Assembly (NCBI GenBank): GCA_028292785.1
Contig: JAQGLQ010000368.1
Span: 1-9,876, forward strand
Length of the DNA: 9,876 nucleotides
Source: Noviherbaspirillum sp.
Lineage (GTDB): Bacteria > Pseudomonadota > Gammaproteobacteria > Burkholderiales > Burkholderiaceae
Reading direction: 5' to 3'
In this document: one piece after another, positions 1-6,435 of the stretch
Layout: each line of letters begins with the position of its first letter
Position numbering within the stretch: position 1 is the stretch's first letter
Notes under the pieces: model-generated
The model's database searches: none
Told to the model about the DNA's origin: nothing
Seen by the model: the letters and a program-made list of their open reading frames with translations, nothing else
Made by a program: the position numbers and the translations under genes

Positions 1-1289
1 ACTGCGATATCGCCGCCTTGCAGGCCGGTGGCCGAGGCACTGCCGGACAGCCAGGCATCCGCCCCGGCGGTCATCCGTATCATGCCGGCCGCTCCTTGGC
101 TGGCATCGGCCTTGAGCGACGAAGCCGTGGTTTGTTCCATATGCTTGCCGGCGGCGATGCGTATGTCGCCGCCCTGGGTGACGCCGCTGGCGTCATATCG
201 GCCCGCCTCGATCAGGTTGCGGGCACGGACATCGATGGCGCCGCCGATGGCGCCGGTGGCGCTGACATCGCCGGTGTTGAGCACGACCTGACCAGCCGCC
301 AGGCTGATGTGTCCGCCCTGGGCATCGCCATTGGCATCGAGGCTTCCGGATTGCAGGAGCTGGCCGCCGGTCGCCGCGTCGCCAGCGTCGAGAATGATCT
401 TGCCGTTGCGGTTTTGCAGGCTGCGGGCGCGCACCACGCCGCTATTATTGAGGACCGCTTGCGTGAGCGCATCGGGGGCCTTGGCGCTGAGCACCACCAT
501 GCCGCCATCGGCCTGGATGCCGCCGCTGTTTTCGATGAGCGCATTGACTGCGCCGACTTTGACGCGATAGCTGATCAACCCATCGCCGGCCAGGTCGATG
601 TCCACCGCGCTGGCCGCGCTCAACAGGGTGCTGCCTTTGGGAGTGTCGATCTCGCCGGTGTTCTTGATCACCGGGGAAATGAAGGCGACCACGCCGCCGT
701 CGGCGGTAGTGATCCTGCCATGATTGAAGATGCCGCCGACCGCGCCGTTGTTGGTGAAGCTGAGCTTGCCATTCATGAAGTCGGCGTCGGAAATGGCCAA
801 GGTGGAAGCCACCAGCCCCGCCGTATTGACCTGGCCGCCCGCGCCGATGACGATGCCGGCGGGATTGACCAGCATGACCTGGCCGTTGGCGGTCAGACGT
901 CCGAAAATTTCGCTGGGCGCCTGGCCGATGACGCGGTTGAGCGCCACCGCTGAAGCCGATGGTTGCTGGAAATGCACGCTCGCGGCGCCGCCGATACTGA
1001 AGCTGTCCCAGTTGGCGATCATGCGTTGCTGGTGCTGATTCACCGTCATGGCATTGCCGCTGACGCCGATGTTGCCCGCGGCCAGGCCGCCGACGATCTG
1101 GCCGCCGGTGGGAAGCGCTTCGGGCGGCGGCGCCGCGAACGCGATCGAGCCCGCCAGGCTCAGCATGAGGGCGGACAGGCCGCTCGATTTTTTGGTCGAG
1201 CTCGGTTTGCCGCGGCTAGCCACGTGCTCGTCGACGACCACGAAATCCCGACGCGACATGCTCCATATAATGCGATAGGTCTTATTCAT
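1..1289 (-). CDS. TpsA exoprotein, filamentous haemagglutinin family, N-terminal part (3' end outside window)
   Basis: This is a secreted exoprotein of two-partner secretion, probably a large surface adhesin, haemagglutinin or contact-dependent factor. The frame is open from the ATG at 1289 to the window edge (429 codons plus 2 bases) and has no stop. Residues 1-30 form an extended signal peptide region (starts MNKTYRIIWS, with RRDFVVV at 14-19 and after). They are followed by basic residues, a hydrophobic core (about 38-51) and a likely cleavage after AFA (50-52). Residues 53 to about 300 are the TPS domain (haemagglutination activity domain): NWDSFSIG at 93-100, VALNRV at 115-120, ANGQVMLVNPAGIVIG at 134-149. 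From about 300 on there are beta-helix coils with G-G-x-I-x-(V/I/L) steps at isoleucines 328, 352, 376, 404 and 428. It follows the transporter gene by 12 bases, so the two are co-transcribed and the transporter should export it. What the mature protein binds cannot be judged, because the C-terminal functional part is missing. Confidence 0.95.
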   Translation of the reverse strand, partial: MNKTYRIIWSMSRRDFVVVDEHVASRGKPSSTKKSSGLSALMLSLAGSIAFAAPPPEALPTGGQIVGGLAAGNIGVSGNAMTVNQHQQRMIANWDSFSIGGAASVHFQQPSASAVALNRVIGQAPSEIFGRLTANGQVMLVNPAGIVIGAGGQVNTAGLVASTLAISDADFMNGKLSFTNNGAVGGIFNHGRITTADGGVVAFISPVIKNTGEIDTPKGSTLLSAASAVDIDLAGDGLISYRVKVGAVNALIENSGGIQADGGMVVLSAKAPDALTQAVLNNSGVVRARSLQNRNGKIILDAGDAATGGQLLQSGSLDANGDAQGGHISLAAGQVVLNTGDVSATGAIGGAIDVRARNLIEAGRYDASGVTQGGDIRIAAGKHMEQTTASSLKADASQGAAGMIRMTAGADAWLSGSASATGLQGGDIA

Positions 1290-1297
1290 TGTGCCTG

Positions 1298-1302
1298 CTC
1301 CC
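1298..1302 (-). promoter_or_regulatory. Ribosome binding site of tpsA overlapping the tpsB stop
   Basis: On the minus strand GGGAG lies 8 bases before the ATG at 1289. Its first G is the last base of the TAG stop of the transporter gene (1304-1302). This supports the chosen start of the exoprotein and suggests translational coupling from transporter to exoprotein. Confidence 0.75.
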
Positions 1303-3053
1303 TAGAATGCAATAGCGGCTTGCAGCCAGACGCGCGAACGATCCTTGCGGTTGTCCGCATCGAGTCCGGCGGCGCTGCGGCCGGGGTTGTCGCCAAGCTT
1401 CCCGGCCCAGCCGACGCGCACCACATAGCGATCGGCTTGAGTGAGATTCATGCCCACGCCCCGGCCCGACAGCGAATAACTGTTGCGGCTGGTCGCGGTG
1501 GCCAGGGGAATGCCCTTGGGATCGCTGTGCAGCTTGATGTGTCCTGTATCGACGAACGCGGTCAACTGCAGCTTGCCCCAGCGCGTCGTGCCGGGAAGGT
1601 CATAGCGCAATTCGAGGTTGGCCAGCCAGCCCGAGTCGCCCATGGCTTCGACGCCGGAATAGGCGCGCACGCCGTTAGGGCCGCCGAGGATGAATTTTTC
1701 GGAAGAATCCAGATTGTCGCGCGTCGCCTGCCCGGAGAAGGCGGTCAGCAGCGCGAAGCTGCCGGATAAACGTTGCAGGCGGCTCATCCCATAGCCAAGC
1801 TTGTTGAAGCCGCCCTGCATCTGATAGCCCATGCTGTCGGCCGCGGCATCGCCGGCATTGCGCGACAGGTCCACGCGCCCTTTCGTCCAATTGAGGTGGG
1901 CGGAGGTCATGCCGCCGCCGCCGAGCTTATCGAGCATGTCGCCCGATACGGCGACATTCCAGTTATCGATGCGCTTGTCGCGCAGGTTGCCCGCCCCGGA
2001 ATCGTCGCTGAGCGACCTGGCGGTATAGCCCACCGTGCTGTAGAGGTTGTGGGCGCGGGTGCGGATCCATGGGTAGGAAAGCAGAACGCCGAGCGTATTG
2101 GATCTGCCCTCTAGCTCGGCGGCGCGCCCCGTGCCCTCGATCACCTTGTAGCGCAAGGCCGAGGCCGCGGCTTGCGCCCTGACTCCATCGCTGCCCAGCG
2201 GCAGGCTGTACGCCACGGCGACTAGGTCGAGCCCCTGGGCGTGGGTGCCGGACAAGCTGAGCTGGTCGCCGATGCCAAGCGCATCGTTCAATCGTGCTGT
2301 TGCGTTGGCTTGCTTGCGGCCGATGTCGGCGGAGCCGTAATTATCGAGCGATGCGGTGCCGCTCAACAGCGGCCCTTCCGATGCCGTGATGGCCACGCGC
2401 GCGCTGTTGGGCCGGCTGCCCGGTTCCAGACTGGCGCGCGCCGAAACGCCCGGCATATCATTCATCAACAGCAGGACGCGTTCCAGTTCATCCTCGCGCG
2501 CCACGGCGCCGGGCTTGAGATGGCGCGCGGCCATGGCTTCGAGACGCGTAAAATCGATGCGCGGCGATTGATTGCGATCGGCTTCGATGGCGTACGGCTT
2601 GCCTTGATCCGGGTAGCCGTCGTACGTGCCTTCAAGCAGGCCGATTTCCAGCACGCCGTCGGTAAGCTCCTGCTTGGGCAGATAGGCGCGCGACAGCAGC
2701 CAGCCATGGCTTCGCAAGAGATCGGTGACCCGCGCGACAAGCTGTTCGATCTCGGCGAAGTCGAGTCCCTGATTAATGGCGGCAGCCACGACGCCTTGCA
2801 ATTCGGATTCCGGCGCCAGATGCGTCGCGCCGGAAAAGCGTACCTGATTGATCATCACCTTGATGCCAGGCGCTTTCTTGACGATCGGGCGCGCCGGCGG
2901 CGGCTCGGCTTCCGGCAACCGGTCCGGAAGGCGCTTGTCCTTGCTTTGCAGCTGGTTTTGCAGGGATCCCGCATCCGGAACCGATTGCGCGAAAACGGAG
3001 GAGACCGCAAGGGCCATCATTCCAATGACTGGGACAAAGGGCAAGGAAGGCAT
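1302..3053 (-). CDS. TpsB outer-membrane transporter of two-partner secretion (FhaC/ShlB/HecB family)
   Basis: This is an Omp85-superfamily pore that recognises the TPS domain of its partner in the periplasm and threads it across the outer membrane without ATP. The 583 residues match the usual TpsB length (about 550-600). There is a hydrophobic leader (5-22, likely cleavage after VFA), then a proline-rich linker (43-60). A first POTRA domain spans about 66-143 (IKVMINQVRFSGATHL at 64-79, then RSHGWLLSRAYLPKQEL at 114-130). A second POTRA spans about 168-228. The 16-strand barrel follows, with the lid-loop motif GGPNGVRAYSG at 457-467, GWLANLELRYDL at 475-486 and AFVDTGHIKLH at 499-509. The last residue is Phe583, the usual C-terminal signal for barrel assembly. 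The start at 3053 is the only ATG after an in-frame TAA at 3068-3066 that leaves a full leader. However, the leader lacks basic residues at its N-terminus and no good Shine-Dalgarno precedes it. The exoprotein gene follows directly. Confidence 0.95.
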   Translation of the reverse strand: MPSLPFVPVIGMMALAVSSVFAQSVPDAGSLQNQLQSKDKRLPDRLPEAEPPPARPIVKKAPGIKVMINQVRFSGATHLAPESELQGVVAAAINQGLDFAEIEQLVARVTDLLRSHGWLLSRAYLPKQELTDGVLEIGLLEGTYDGYPDQGKPYAIEADRNQSPRIDFTRLEAMAARHLKPGAVAREDELERVLLLMNDMPGVSARASLEPGSRPNSARVAITASEGPLLSGTASLDNYGSADIGRKQANATARLNDALGIGDQLSLSGTHAQGLDLVAVAYSLPLGSDGVRAQAAASALRYKVIEGTGRAAELEGRSNTLGVLLSYPWIRTRAHNLYSTVGYTARSLSDDSGAGNLRDKRIDNWNVAVSGDMLDKLGGGGMTSAHLNWTKGRVDLSRNAGDAAADSMGYQMQGGFNKLGYGMSRLQRLSGSFALLTAFSGQATRDNLDSSEKFILGGPNGVRAYSGVEAMGDSGWLANLELRYDLPGTTRWGKLQLTAFVDTGHIKLHSDPKGIPLATATSRNSYSLSGRGVGMNLTQADRYVVRVGWAGKLGDNPGRSAAGLDADNRKDRSRVWLQAAIAF

Positions 3054-3244
3054 AGGAATGTTGTTTTATTAAGGTTGAAGTTCGGTCGGCACCTGGTTCG
3101 CGCTGAATGCAAAGGGATATCTTTTGTCGCACGCACGCGAGGCGTGAATCGGCAAGCATCGCGATGCGCGGCTTGAGAGCAAATGATTTCCTCAGCCATC
3201 ATGTGCCGTGCGGCCCCGTCATTGAGAGCGCCATGCGGTTATTA

Positions 3245-3272
3245 AAAATACCCGCCTAAACATTAGATTCAA
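3245..3272 (-). promoter_or_regulatory. Candidate promoter of the tpsB-tpsA operon
   Basis: In an AT-rich stretch (about 3240-3320) upstream of tpsB the minus strand reads TTGAAT (3272-3267), a 16-base spacer and TATTTT (3250-3245). Each box matches consensus at 4 of 6 positions. The untranslated leader would be close to 190 bases. Nothing else recognisable fills 3054-3244. The call rests on box similarity and position only; an alternative pairing, TTGGAC with TAATGT, lies just upstream. Confidence 0.25.
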
Positions 3273-3318
3273 ATCAGCTTTGGTCCAATTGCTATTAGTT
3301 CCGCTAATTTTTTATTTA

Positions 3319-3331
3319 GGACTTATGCAAA
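3319..3331 (+). repeat. Possible insertion-sequence end (terminal inverted repeat remnant)
   Basis: GGACTTATGCAAA resembles the terminal repeat common in several DDE insertion sequences (GGACTTACGCAAA type). It sits 11 bases before a transposase fragment. No matching opposite end is visible in the window, so this would be one surviving end of an internally deleted element. The resemblance is from memory and short, hence low confidence. Confidence 0.25.
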
Positions 3332-3341
3332 TGCGGTCCTG

Positions 3342-3461
3342 ATGGATACCTGGGCGCATGGCAAGGTCATCAAGATCAAGGGTTTCCCCAAAGACTACAA
3401 AGTGAAACCGTTGCGGGTCGCGGTGTCCACCCACCGCACGGATTGGGTCGTCACCAACGAA
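3342..3461 (+). pseudogene. Fragment of an IS4-like DDE transposase
   Basis: About 40 codons read W-A-H-G-K-V-I-K-I-K-G-F-P-K-D-Y and continue to VSTHRTDWVVTN. This is characteristic of the region preceding the last catalytic glutamate in DDE (DDE_Tnp_1, IS4-like) transposases. Full proteins of this type have some 300-450 residues, so most of both ends is gone. The expected following segment (a tryptophan-rich stretch and the W-K-I-E-x-F/L-H-R-E motif) is replaced after about 3461 by sequence of a different transposase family. It is certainly not a working transposase. Assignment to a specific IS family is tentative. Confidence 0.55.
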
Positions 3462-3504
3462 CAGGCTGTAAGAACGGATGAGGAATCCGACGATCGAACC
3501 GTCC

Positions 3505-3656
3505 ATGAACGAGACGGAAGAACATTCGATCAGCAGATGCTGGAAGCGATTCGGATGATGGCGGTGGAGCGGGTGCGCGAAGGCGAACATGCGGCGGATG
3601 TGATTGCATCATACGGATGCAATTGGACGACGATTTACAGACGGCTCAATGCCGCT
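3505..3656 (+). pseudogene. Fragment of an IS630-family transposase (N-terminal helix-turn-helix)
   Basis: From about 3513 the frame reads DGRTFDQQMLEAIRMMAVER, followed by VREGE and VIASYGCNWTTIYRRLNAA. This is the N-terminal DNA-binding helix-turn-helix of IS630/Tc1-mariner-type bacterial transposases, which normally continue for about 340 residues with a DDE domain. Here similarity ends near 3656 and no DDE part follows. An ATG at 3505 begins M-N-E-T in another frame, the typical start of such proteins. The original reading frame has therefore probably been broken by a small indel between 3505 and 3513. The fragment is joined in frame to the preceding IS4-like fragment, so an apparent open frame of 179 codons (3342-3881) is a chimera whose tail runs antisense into the RES toxin gene. 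Confidence 0.6.
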
Positions 3657-3752
3657 GGCTATCGTGCTGTTGAAGTAGATGATGCACTGGCGCTGGCGCC
3701 CGGTTCTCGGTGGCGGGGTCATCCGCGCAGGGCGCGCGCCGGGTCATGCAAT

Positions 3753-4223
3753 TCAGAAAAAGCGGGGGTCGTAGATCCACTTCCTGACCGTGGTCGCGGT
3801 GATCTTCGCGGCCTGCGGATGCAAAGGATTGATCAGGGCATTGTGTTCGTCGGGCACGATCACCGAAGGCACGAGCAGTAGCGGAGAACGGTTGCTCGCT
3901 ACCCATCGGTCGCCGGTTCTGCGGCTCGTCATGCCGGAAGGAATCGCATCCCACCCGCCGGGCAGCGGGTCGAGAATTTCCCGTTGCGCCCAGACCTGGT
4001 CGGGCACGTCGATGCGCACCAGGTATCTGTTGAACGGCAGGGAGCCGGTGCGCAGGTAGCCCAGCGTTTCCAGCGTCGCGAGGGCGATGCTGGAGGCGCA
4101 GTACATCATGGGGGTGCCGATGCTGTTCCAGCGTCCGCCGGAAATCTTGGCTCCCGTGCCGCTCATGTCGTTGGCCGCATGGGCGGGCGCTTCGACGGCG
4201 ATGCGCCAGACGGCGACGGTCAA
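3753..4223 (-). CDS. RES-domain toxin of a RES/Xre toxin-antitoxin module
   Basis: This is a toxin of the RES family (ParT/MbcT type). Characterised members stop growth by degrading NAD+ in the cytoplasm, by NAD+ phosphorolysis or NADase-type activity, or modify targets using NAD+. A start at TTG 4223-4221 gives 156 residues, the normal family length. Key features are WRI at 6-8, GGRWNS at 29-34 with Arg31, Tyr41, SSIALATLE at 44-52 with Glu52, and LVPSVIVPDE at 117-126 followed by INPLHP (131-136). The C-terminus is YDPRFF. Arg31/Tyr41/Glu52 are the Arg, Tyr and Glu positions I recall as active-site residues in the family, so the toxin looks intact. The frame stays open to an ATG at 4355, but that would add 44 unrelated residues lying on top of the antitoxin gene. 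The TTG overlaps the antitoxin TGA (TTGA), implying coupled translation. Expression would depend on the antitoxin promoter. The rare start could keep toxin output low. Confidence 0.88.
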   Translation of the reverse strand: MTVAVWRIAVEAPAHAANDMSGTGAKISGGRWNSIGTPMMYCASSIALATLETLGYLRTGSLPFNRYLVRIDVPDQVWAQREILDPLPGGWDAIPSGMTSRRTGDRWVASNRSPLLLVPSVIVPDEHNALINPLHPQAAKITATTVRKWIYDPRFF

Positions 4224-4765
4224 GCGTAGGACCCGCTTTGCGACATGGCGAGCAGGCTGGCGACCAGCTTTTGTCCTTCCACCGTATCCATGTAAGAAGC
4301 CGGGGTTTTTCCGCCCAACGCGGGAATCGGCTCGCGCAGCCAGTTCGAGACCCATCTCGCCGCATCGAATCCGGTCGGATCGCCGGACTCCCTGACCATC
4401 GTTTCCACCTGCCCGATCAGGGTTTCCACGCCGAGCACCCGCTCGGTCTCGTCCTGGGACAGTTTCTGATGGTTGCGCGCCTTGCGGTTGACCGTGGCGC
4501 GTGACAGGCGCAGCGTGTCGATCAGCGAATCCTTGGAAATATTCATGCGCTCGGCCAGCTCGCCCACGCGCTCCGCTTCGAATCCTTTTTTGATGACATC
4601 GATGCGCTCGTTGGGTGCCGCGAGATAAAAACGTTCGAAGGCGAAGTCGGTGCGCACCGCTTGCTTCGCCGCCGGCCTGCCCATGTATTCCGGCCGGCCG
4701 GTCCTGGGTGCGCGGCCCTTGGGTGCAGCGCTTTTCCTGCTTGCGGATTTCGATGCGATCGCCAT
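4220..4765 (-). CDS. Xre/MbcA/ParS-type antitoxin (DUF2384 family)
   Basis: This is the antitoxin partner of the downstream RES toxin. It should bind and block the toxin and repress its own operon. It has 181 residues from the ATG at 4765, which is chosen because AAAGGAG lies 6 bases upstream. The longer frame to 4861 would run back across the promoter and is unlikely. Residues 1-35 are a basic, Ala/Ser/Pro-rich, probably disordered tail. Residues about 41-120 form the Xre-like helical DNA-binding region (ERVGELAERMNISKDSLIDT at 65-84, then LRLSRATVNRKARN at 85-98). Residues about 121-181 are the toxin-binding C-terminal domain, with GFDAARWVSNWLREPIPALG at 132-151, then GKTPASYMDTVEGQKLV at 152-168. 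The 3' end overlaps the toxin start, the antitoxin-first order usual for this class. Confidence 0.9.
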   Translation of the reverse strand: MAIASKSASRKSAAPKGRAPRTGRPEYMGRPAAKQAVRTDFAFERFYLAAPNERIDVIKKGFEAERVGELAERMNISKDSLIDTLRLSRATVNRKARNHQKLSQDETERVLGVETLIGQVETMVRESGDPTGFDAARWVSNWLREPIPALGGKTPASYMDTVEGQKLVASLLAMSQSGSYA

Positions 4766-4771
4766 TGTCAG

Positions 4772-4778
4772 CTCCTTT
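4772..4778 (-). promoter_or_regulatory. Strong ribosome binding site deciding the antitoxin start
   Basis: AAAGGAG on the minus strand, 6 bases before the ATG at 4765, is a near-perfect Shine-Dalgarno. It rules against the upstream ATG at 4861 as the main start. Confidence 0.8.
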
Positions 4779-4786
4779 GAGTCATC

Positions 4787-4815
4787 AGTATAGATCATTT
4801 GATCCAAAATGTCAG
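4787..4815 (-). promoter_or_regulatory. Sigma-70 promoter of the RES/Xre operon with embedded inverted repeat
   Basis: On the minus strand the -35 box CTGACA (4815-4810), a 17-base spacer and the -10 box TATACT (4792-4787) each match consensus at 5 of 6 positions. Transcription would begin near 4780, giving a leader of only about 15 bases before the antitoxin ATG. Within the spacer lies the perfect inverted repeat GATCA-AA-TGATC (4804-4793). This is well placed for the antitoxin to bind and exclude RNA polymerase, as expected for an autoregulated toxin-antitoxin operon. The operator role is inferred from position and symmetry. Confidence 0.65.
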
Positions 4816-4908
4816 AATACAGGTTTCGTTCCGCGACATCATCTACGCTGAAGGACACCATCCCGTGCCGGCGTGTTTGTTTGTATCGCCGTATTTCCCA
4901 ATGTACCC

Positions 4909-4938
4909 GGGGTAATCGACGGGGTAATCGTTTGTAAT
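4909..4938 (+). repeat. Tandem direct repeat upstream of mdtA, possible response-regulator site
   Basis: GGGGTAATCG occurs twice, at 4909-4918 and 4921-4930, separated by AC. A third GTAAT lies at 4934-4938. The GTAAT cores start at 4912, 4924 and 4934, about one helical turn apart. The array ends three bases before a plausible -35 box, the usual position for an activator of the OmpR family that binds head-to-tail half-sites. MdtABC operons in enterobacteria are controlled by such a two-component system (BaeSR, with CpxR helping). Which regulator acts here cannot be told from the sequence. Confidence 0.4.
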
Positions 4939-4941
4939 AGT

Positions 4942-4971
4942 TTCAACAGTGCCCTTGCCGGTCGATATATT
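4942..4971 (+). promoter_or_regulatory. Candidate promoter of the mdtABC operon
   Basis: TTCAAC (4942-4947), an 18-base spacer and TATATT (4966-4971) form a weak -35 (3 of 6) with a good -10 (5 of 6), as expected for an activator-dependent promoter. Transcription would begin near 4978, leaving a leader of about 170 bases before mdtA. No terminator or riboswitch-like structure was recognised in 4972-5147. Confidence 0.3.
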
Positions 4972-5147
4972 GTCTCCATGTCTGCGCTTTTCCGCGCCGG
5001 CGCTGGCCGAACCATTGGCCACGTACTTGATCTACCTTGGATTTTTAATCGAAACATGAGAGCACCAGCAACGTTTGCAAAAAGAAACCGTCGAATCAGG
5101 CGCAGGCGGCAACGGGCCGGTACCGCAAACATTTCCACGGAAAGTTG

Positions 5148-6419
5148 ATGGACACACGCACCGAAGAGCCGCGCACGGCGTCGCCGAACGAATCCACCAG
5201 AAAACCTCGCCGCCGCAATTCCCTGCTCGGCAGTATCGTTGCCCTGCTCGCGCTCGCAGGCCTGGCATGGCTCGCGTGGCATCTGACCCACCAGCAACCC
5301 GATCCGGCGACGACGCGTGCGGGCGGCAGAGGCGGCGCGGCCGCGACCACCGTCGGCGTCGCCACCGCCGAGCGCGCCGACATTCCGATCATTCTCGAAG
5401 CGCTCGGCACCGTGACCGCGCCGGCCACCGTCACCGTGCGTCCGCAGGTCGGCGGCGTGCTGGAAAAGGTACTGTTCAAGGAAGGACAGATGGTGAAGGC
5501 GGGAGACCTGCTGGCGACCATCGATGCGCGCCAGTTCGAGATGGCGCTGATGCAGGCAACCGGCCAGCGGCAGCGCGACGAAGCCCAGCTCGACAATGCG
5601 CGCCTCATTCTCAAGCGTAACCAGACCCTGCTCGCGCAGGATTCGATCGCGCGCCAGGAAGTCGATACCCAGGCGGCGCTGGTCAAGCAGCTCGAAGGCA
5701 CGGTGGTGGCCGACCGCGCCGCCGAAGGAAGCGCGCGGCTGAATCTCGGCTATACCCGCATCGTCGCTCCCATCAGCGGGCAGGTCGGCCTGCGCACCGT
5801 CGACGCCGGCAATGTGGTGGGCGCGAACGATGCGAACGGCATCGCCCTCATCACTCAGGTGTCGCCCATCGACGTGCAGTTTTCCGTGCCTCAGGATCTG
5901 GTCCCGGCGCTGCGCGCGCGCATCGTCGAAGGCGCATCGCTGCCGGTGACCGCGCTCGACCGCACGCGCGCGACCACGCTCGACAGCGGGCGCTTCCTGG
6001 CACTGGACAACCAGGTCGACACGCAGACCGGCACGGTGAAAGCCAAGGCCCGCTTCGACAATCCGAAGCTGGCGCTGTTCCCGAGCCAGTTCGTCAACGT
6101 CCGCCTGTTGATGAACACCATACAGGGCGCGGTCGTGGTGCCGGTGGCGGCGCTGCGCCATGCCAGCACAGGCGACTATGTGTATGTGGTCAATGCCGCC
6201 GAGCGCACCGTGGCGCAGCGTCCGGTCAAGCGCGGGCAGGCCACCGTCGACAAGGTGGAAATCGTGTCGGGGCTGAGCGCCGGCGAACAGGTCGTCACCG
6301 AGGGCGCCGACCGGCTCAAGGACGGCGCGCGGGTGACGCTGCCAGGCGAAAATCCGGCACCGGCCGGGCGGCGCCAAGGCGAGCGCCAGCGCCGGCCCCC
6401 ACAGGGCGCGGCCAAATGA
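5148..6419 (+). CDS. mdtA: MdtA, periplasmic adaptor (membrane fusion protein) of an RND efflux pump
   Basis: This protein links the inner-membrane RND pump MdtB/MdtC to a TolC-like outer-membrane channel. It has 423 residues (E. coli MdtA has 415). There is a basic N-terminus (19-23), one membrane anchor (about 27-46) and no lipobox cysteine, then a Gly/Ala linker. The first half of the lipoyl domain carries [20 protein letters not shown] (96-115). The coiled-coil hairpin is about 128-195, with [20 protein letters not shown] at 153-172. The second lipoyl half holds [20 protein letters not shown] at 202-221. The beta-barrel contains [20 protein letters not shown] (286-305) and [12 protein letters not shown] (310-321), followed by a membrane-proximal domain and a basic, disordered tail. 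A TTG codon lies just before the ATG; the ATG is preferred, with GGAAAG at 5139-5144 close upstream. It is first in the operon. The assignment to MdtA rather than other adaptors rests on motif similarity and on being followed by two RND genes. Confidence 0.93.
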   Translation: MDTRTEEPRTASPNESTRKPRRRNSLLGSIVALLALAGLAWLAWHLTHQQPDPATTRAGGRGGAAATTVGVATAERADIPIILEALGTVTAPATVTVRPQVGGVLEKVLFKEGQMVKAGDLLATIDARQFEMALMQATGQRQRDEAQLDNARLILKRNQTLLAQDSIARQEVDTQAALVKQLEGTVVADRAAEGSARLNLGYTRIVAPISGQVGLRTVDAGNVVGANDANGIALITQVSPIDVQFSVPQDLVPALRARIVEGASLPVTALDRTRATTLDSGRFLALDNQVDTQTGTVKAKARFDNPKLALFPSQFVNVRLLMNTIQGAVVVPVAALRHASTGDYVYVVNAAERTVAQRPVKRGQATVDKVEIVSGLSAGEQVVTEGADRLKDGARVTLPGENPAPAGRRQGERQRRPPQGAAK

Positions 6420-6435
6420 ACACGGGCAAGCGCAC

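Noticed and set aside
18..953. A 311-codon plus-strand frame at the window start
   Set aside because: It is the exact antisense of the exoprotein gene, whose TPS motifs are unambiguous on the minus strand.
3716..3747. GGGTCAT direct repeat around the palindrome GGCGCGCGCC downstream of the toxin, possible terminator or attachment site
   Set aside because: The palindrome has no loop and no T-tract follows on either strand. A 7-base repeat at this GC content is easily due to chance.
3342..3881. A single 179-residue hypothetical protein
   Set aside because: Two unrelated transposase segments are joined in it, and its last third is antisense to the RES toxin. It is listed instead as two pseudogene fragments.
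4766..4861. N-terminal extension of the antitoxin to the ATG at 4861
   Set aside because: The segment contains a near-consensus promoter and a strong ribosome site directly ahead of the ATG at 4765, and its translation shows no family similarity.
4873..5148. A 91-codon plus-strand frame whose TGA overlaps the mdtA ATG
   Set aside because: The overlap looks like coupling, but the product has no recognisable pattern, its start lacks a ribosome site, and it spans the proposed operon promoter and repeats.
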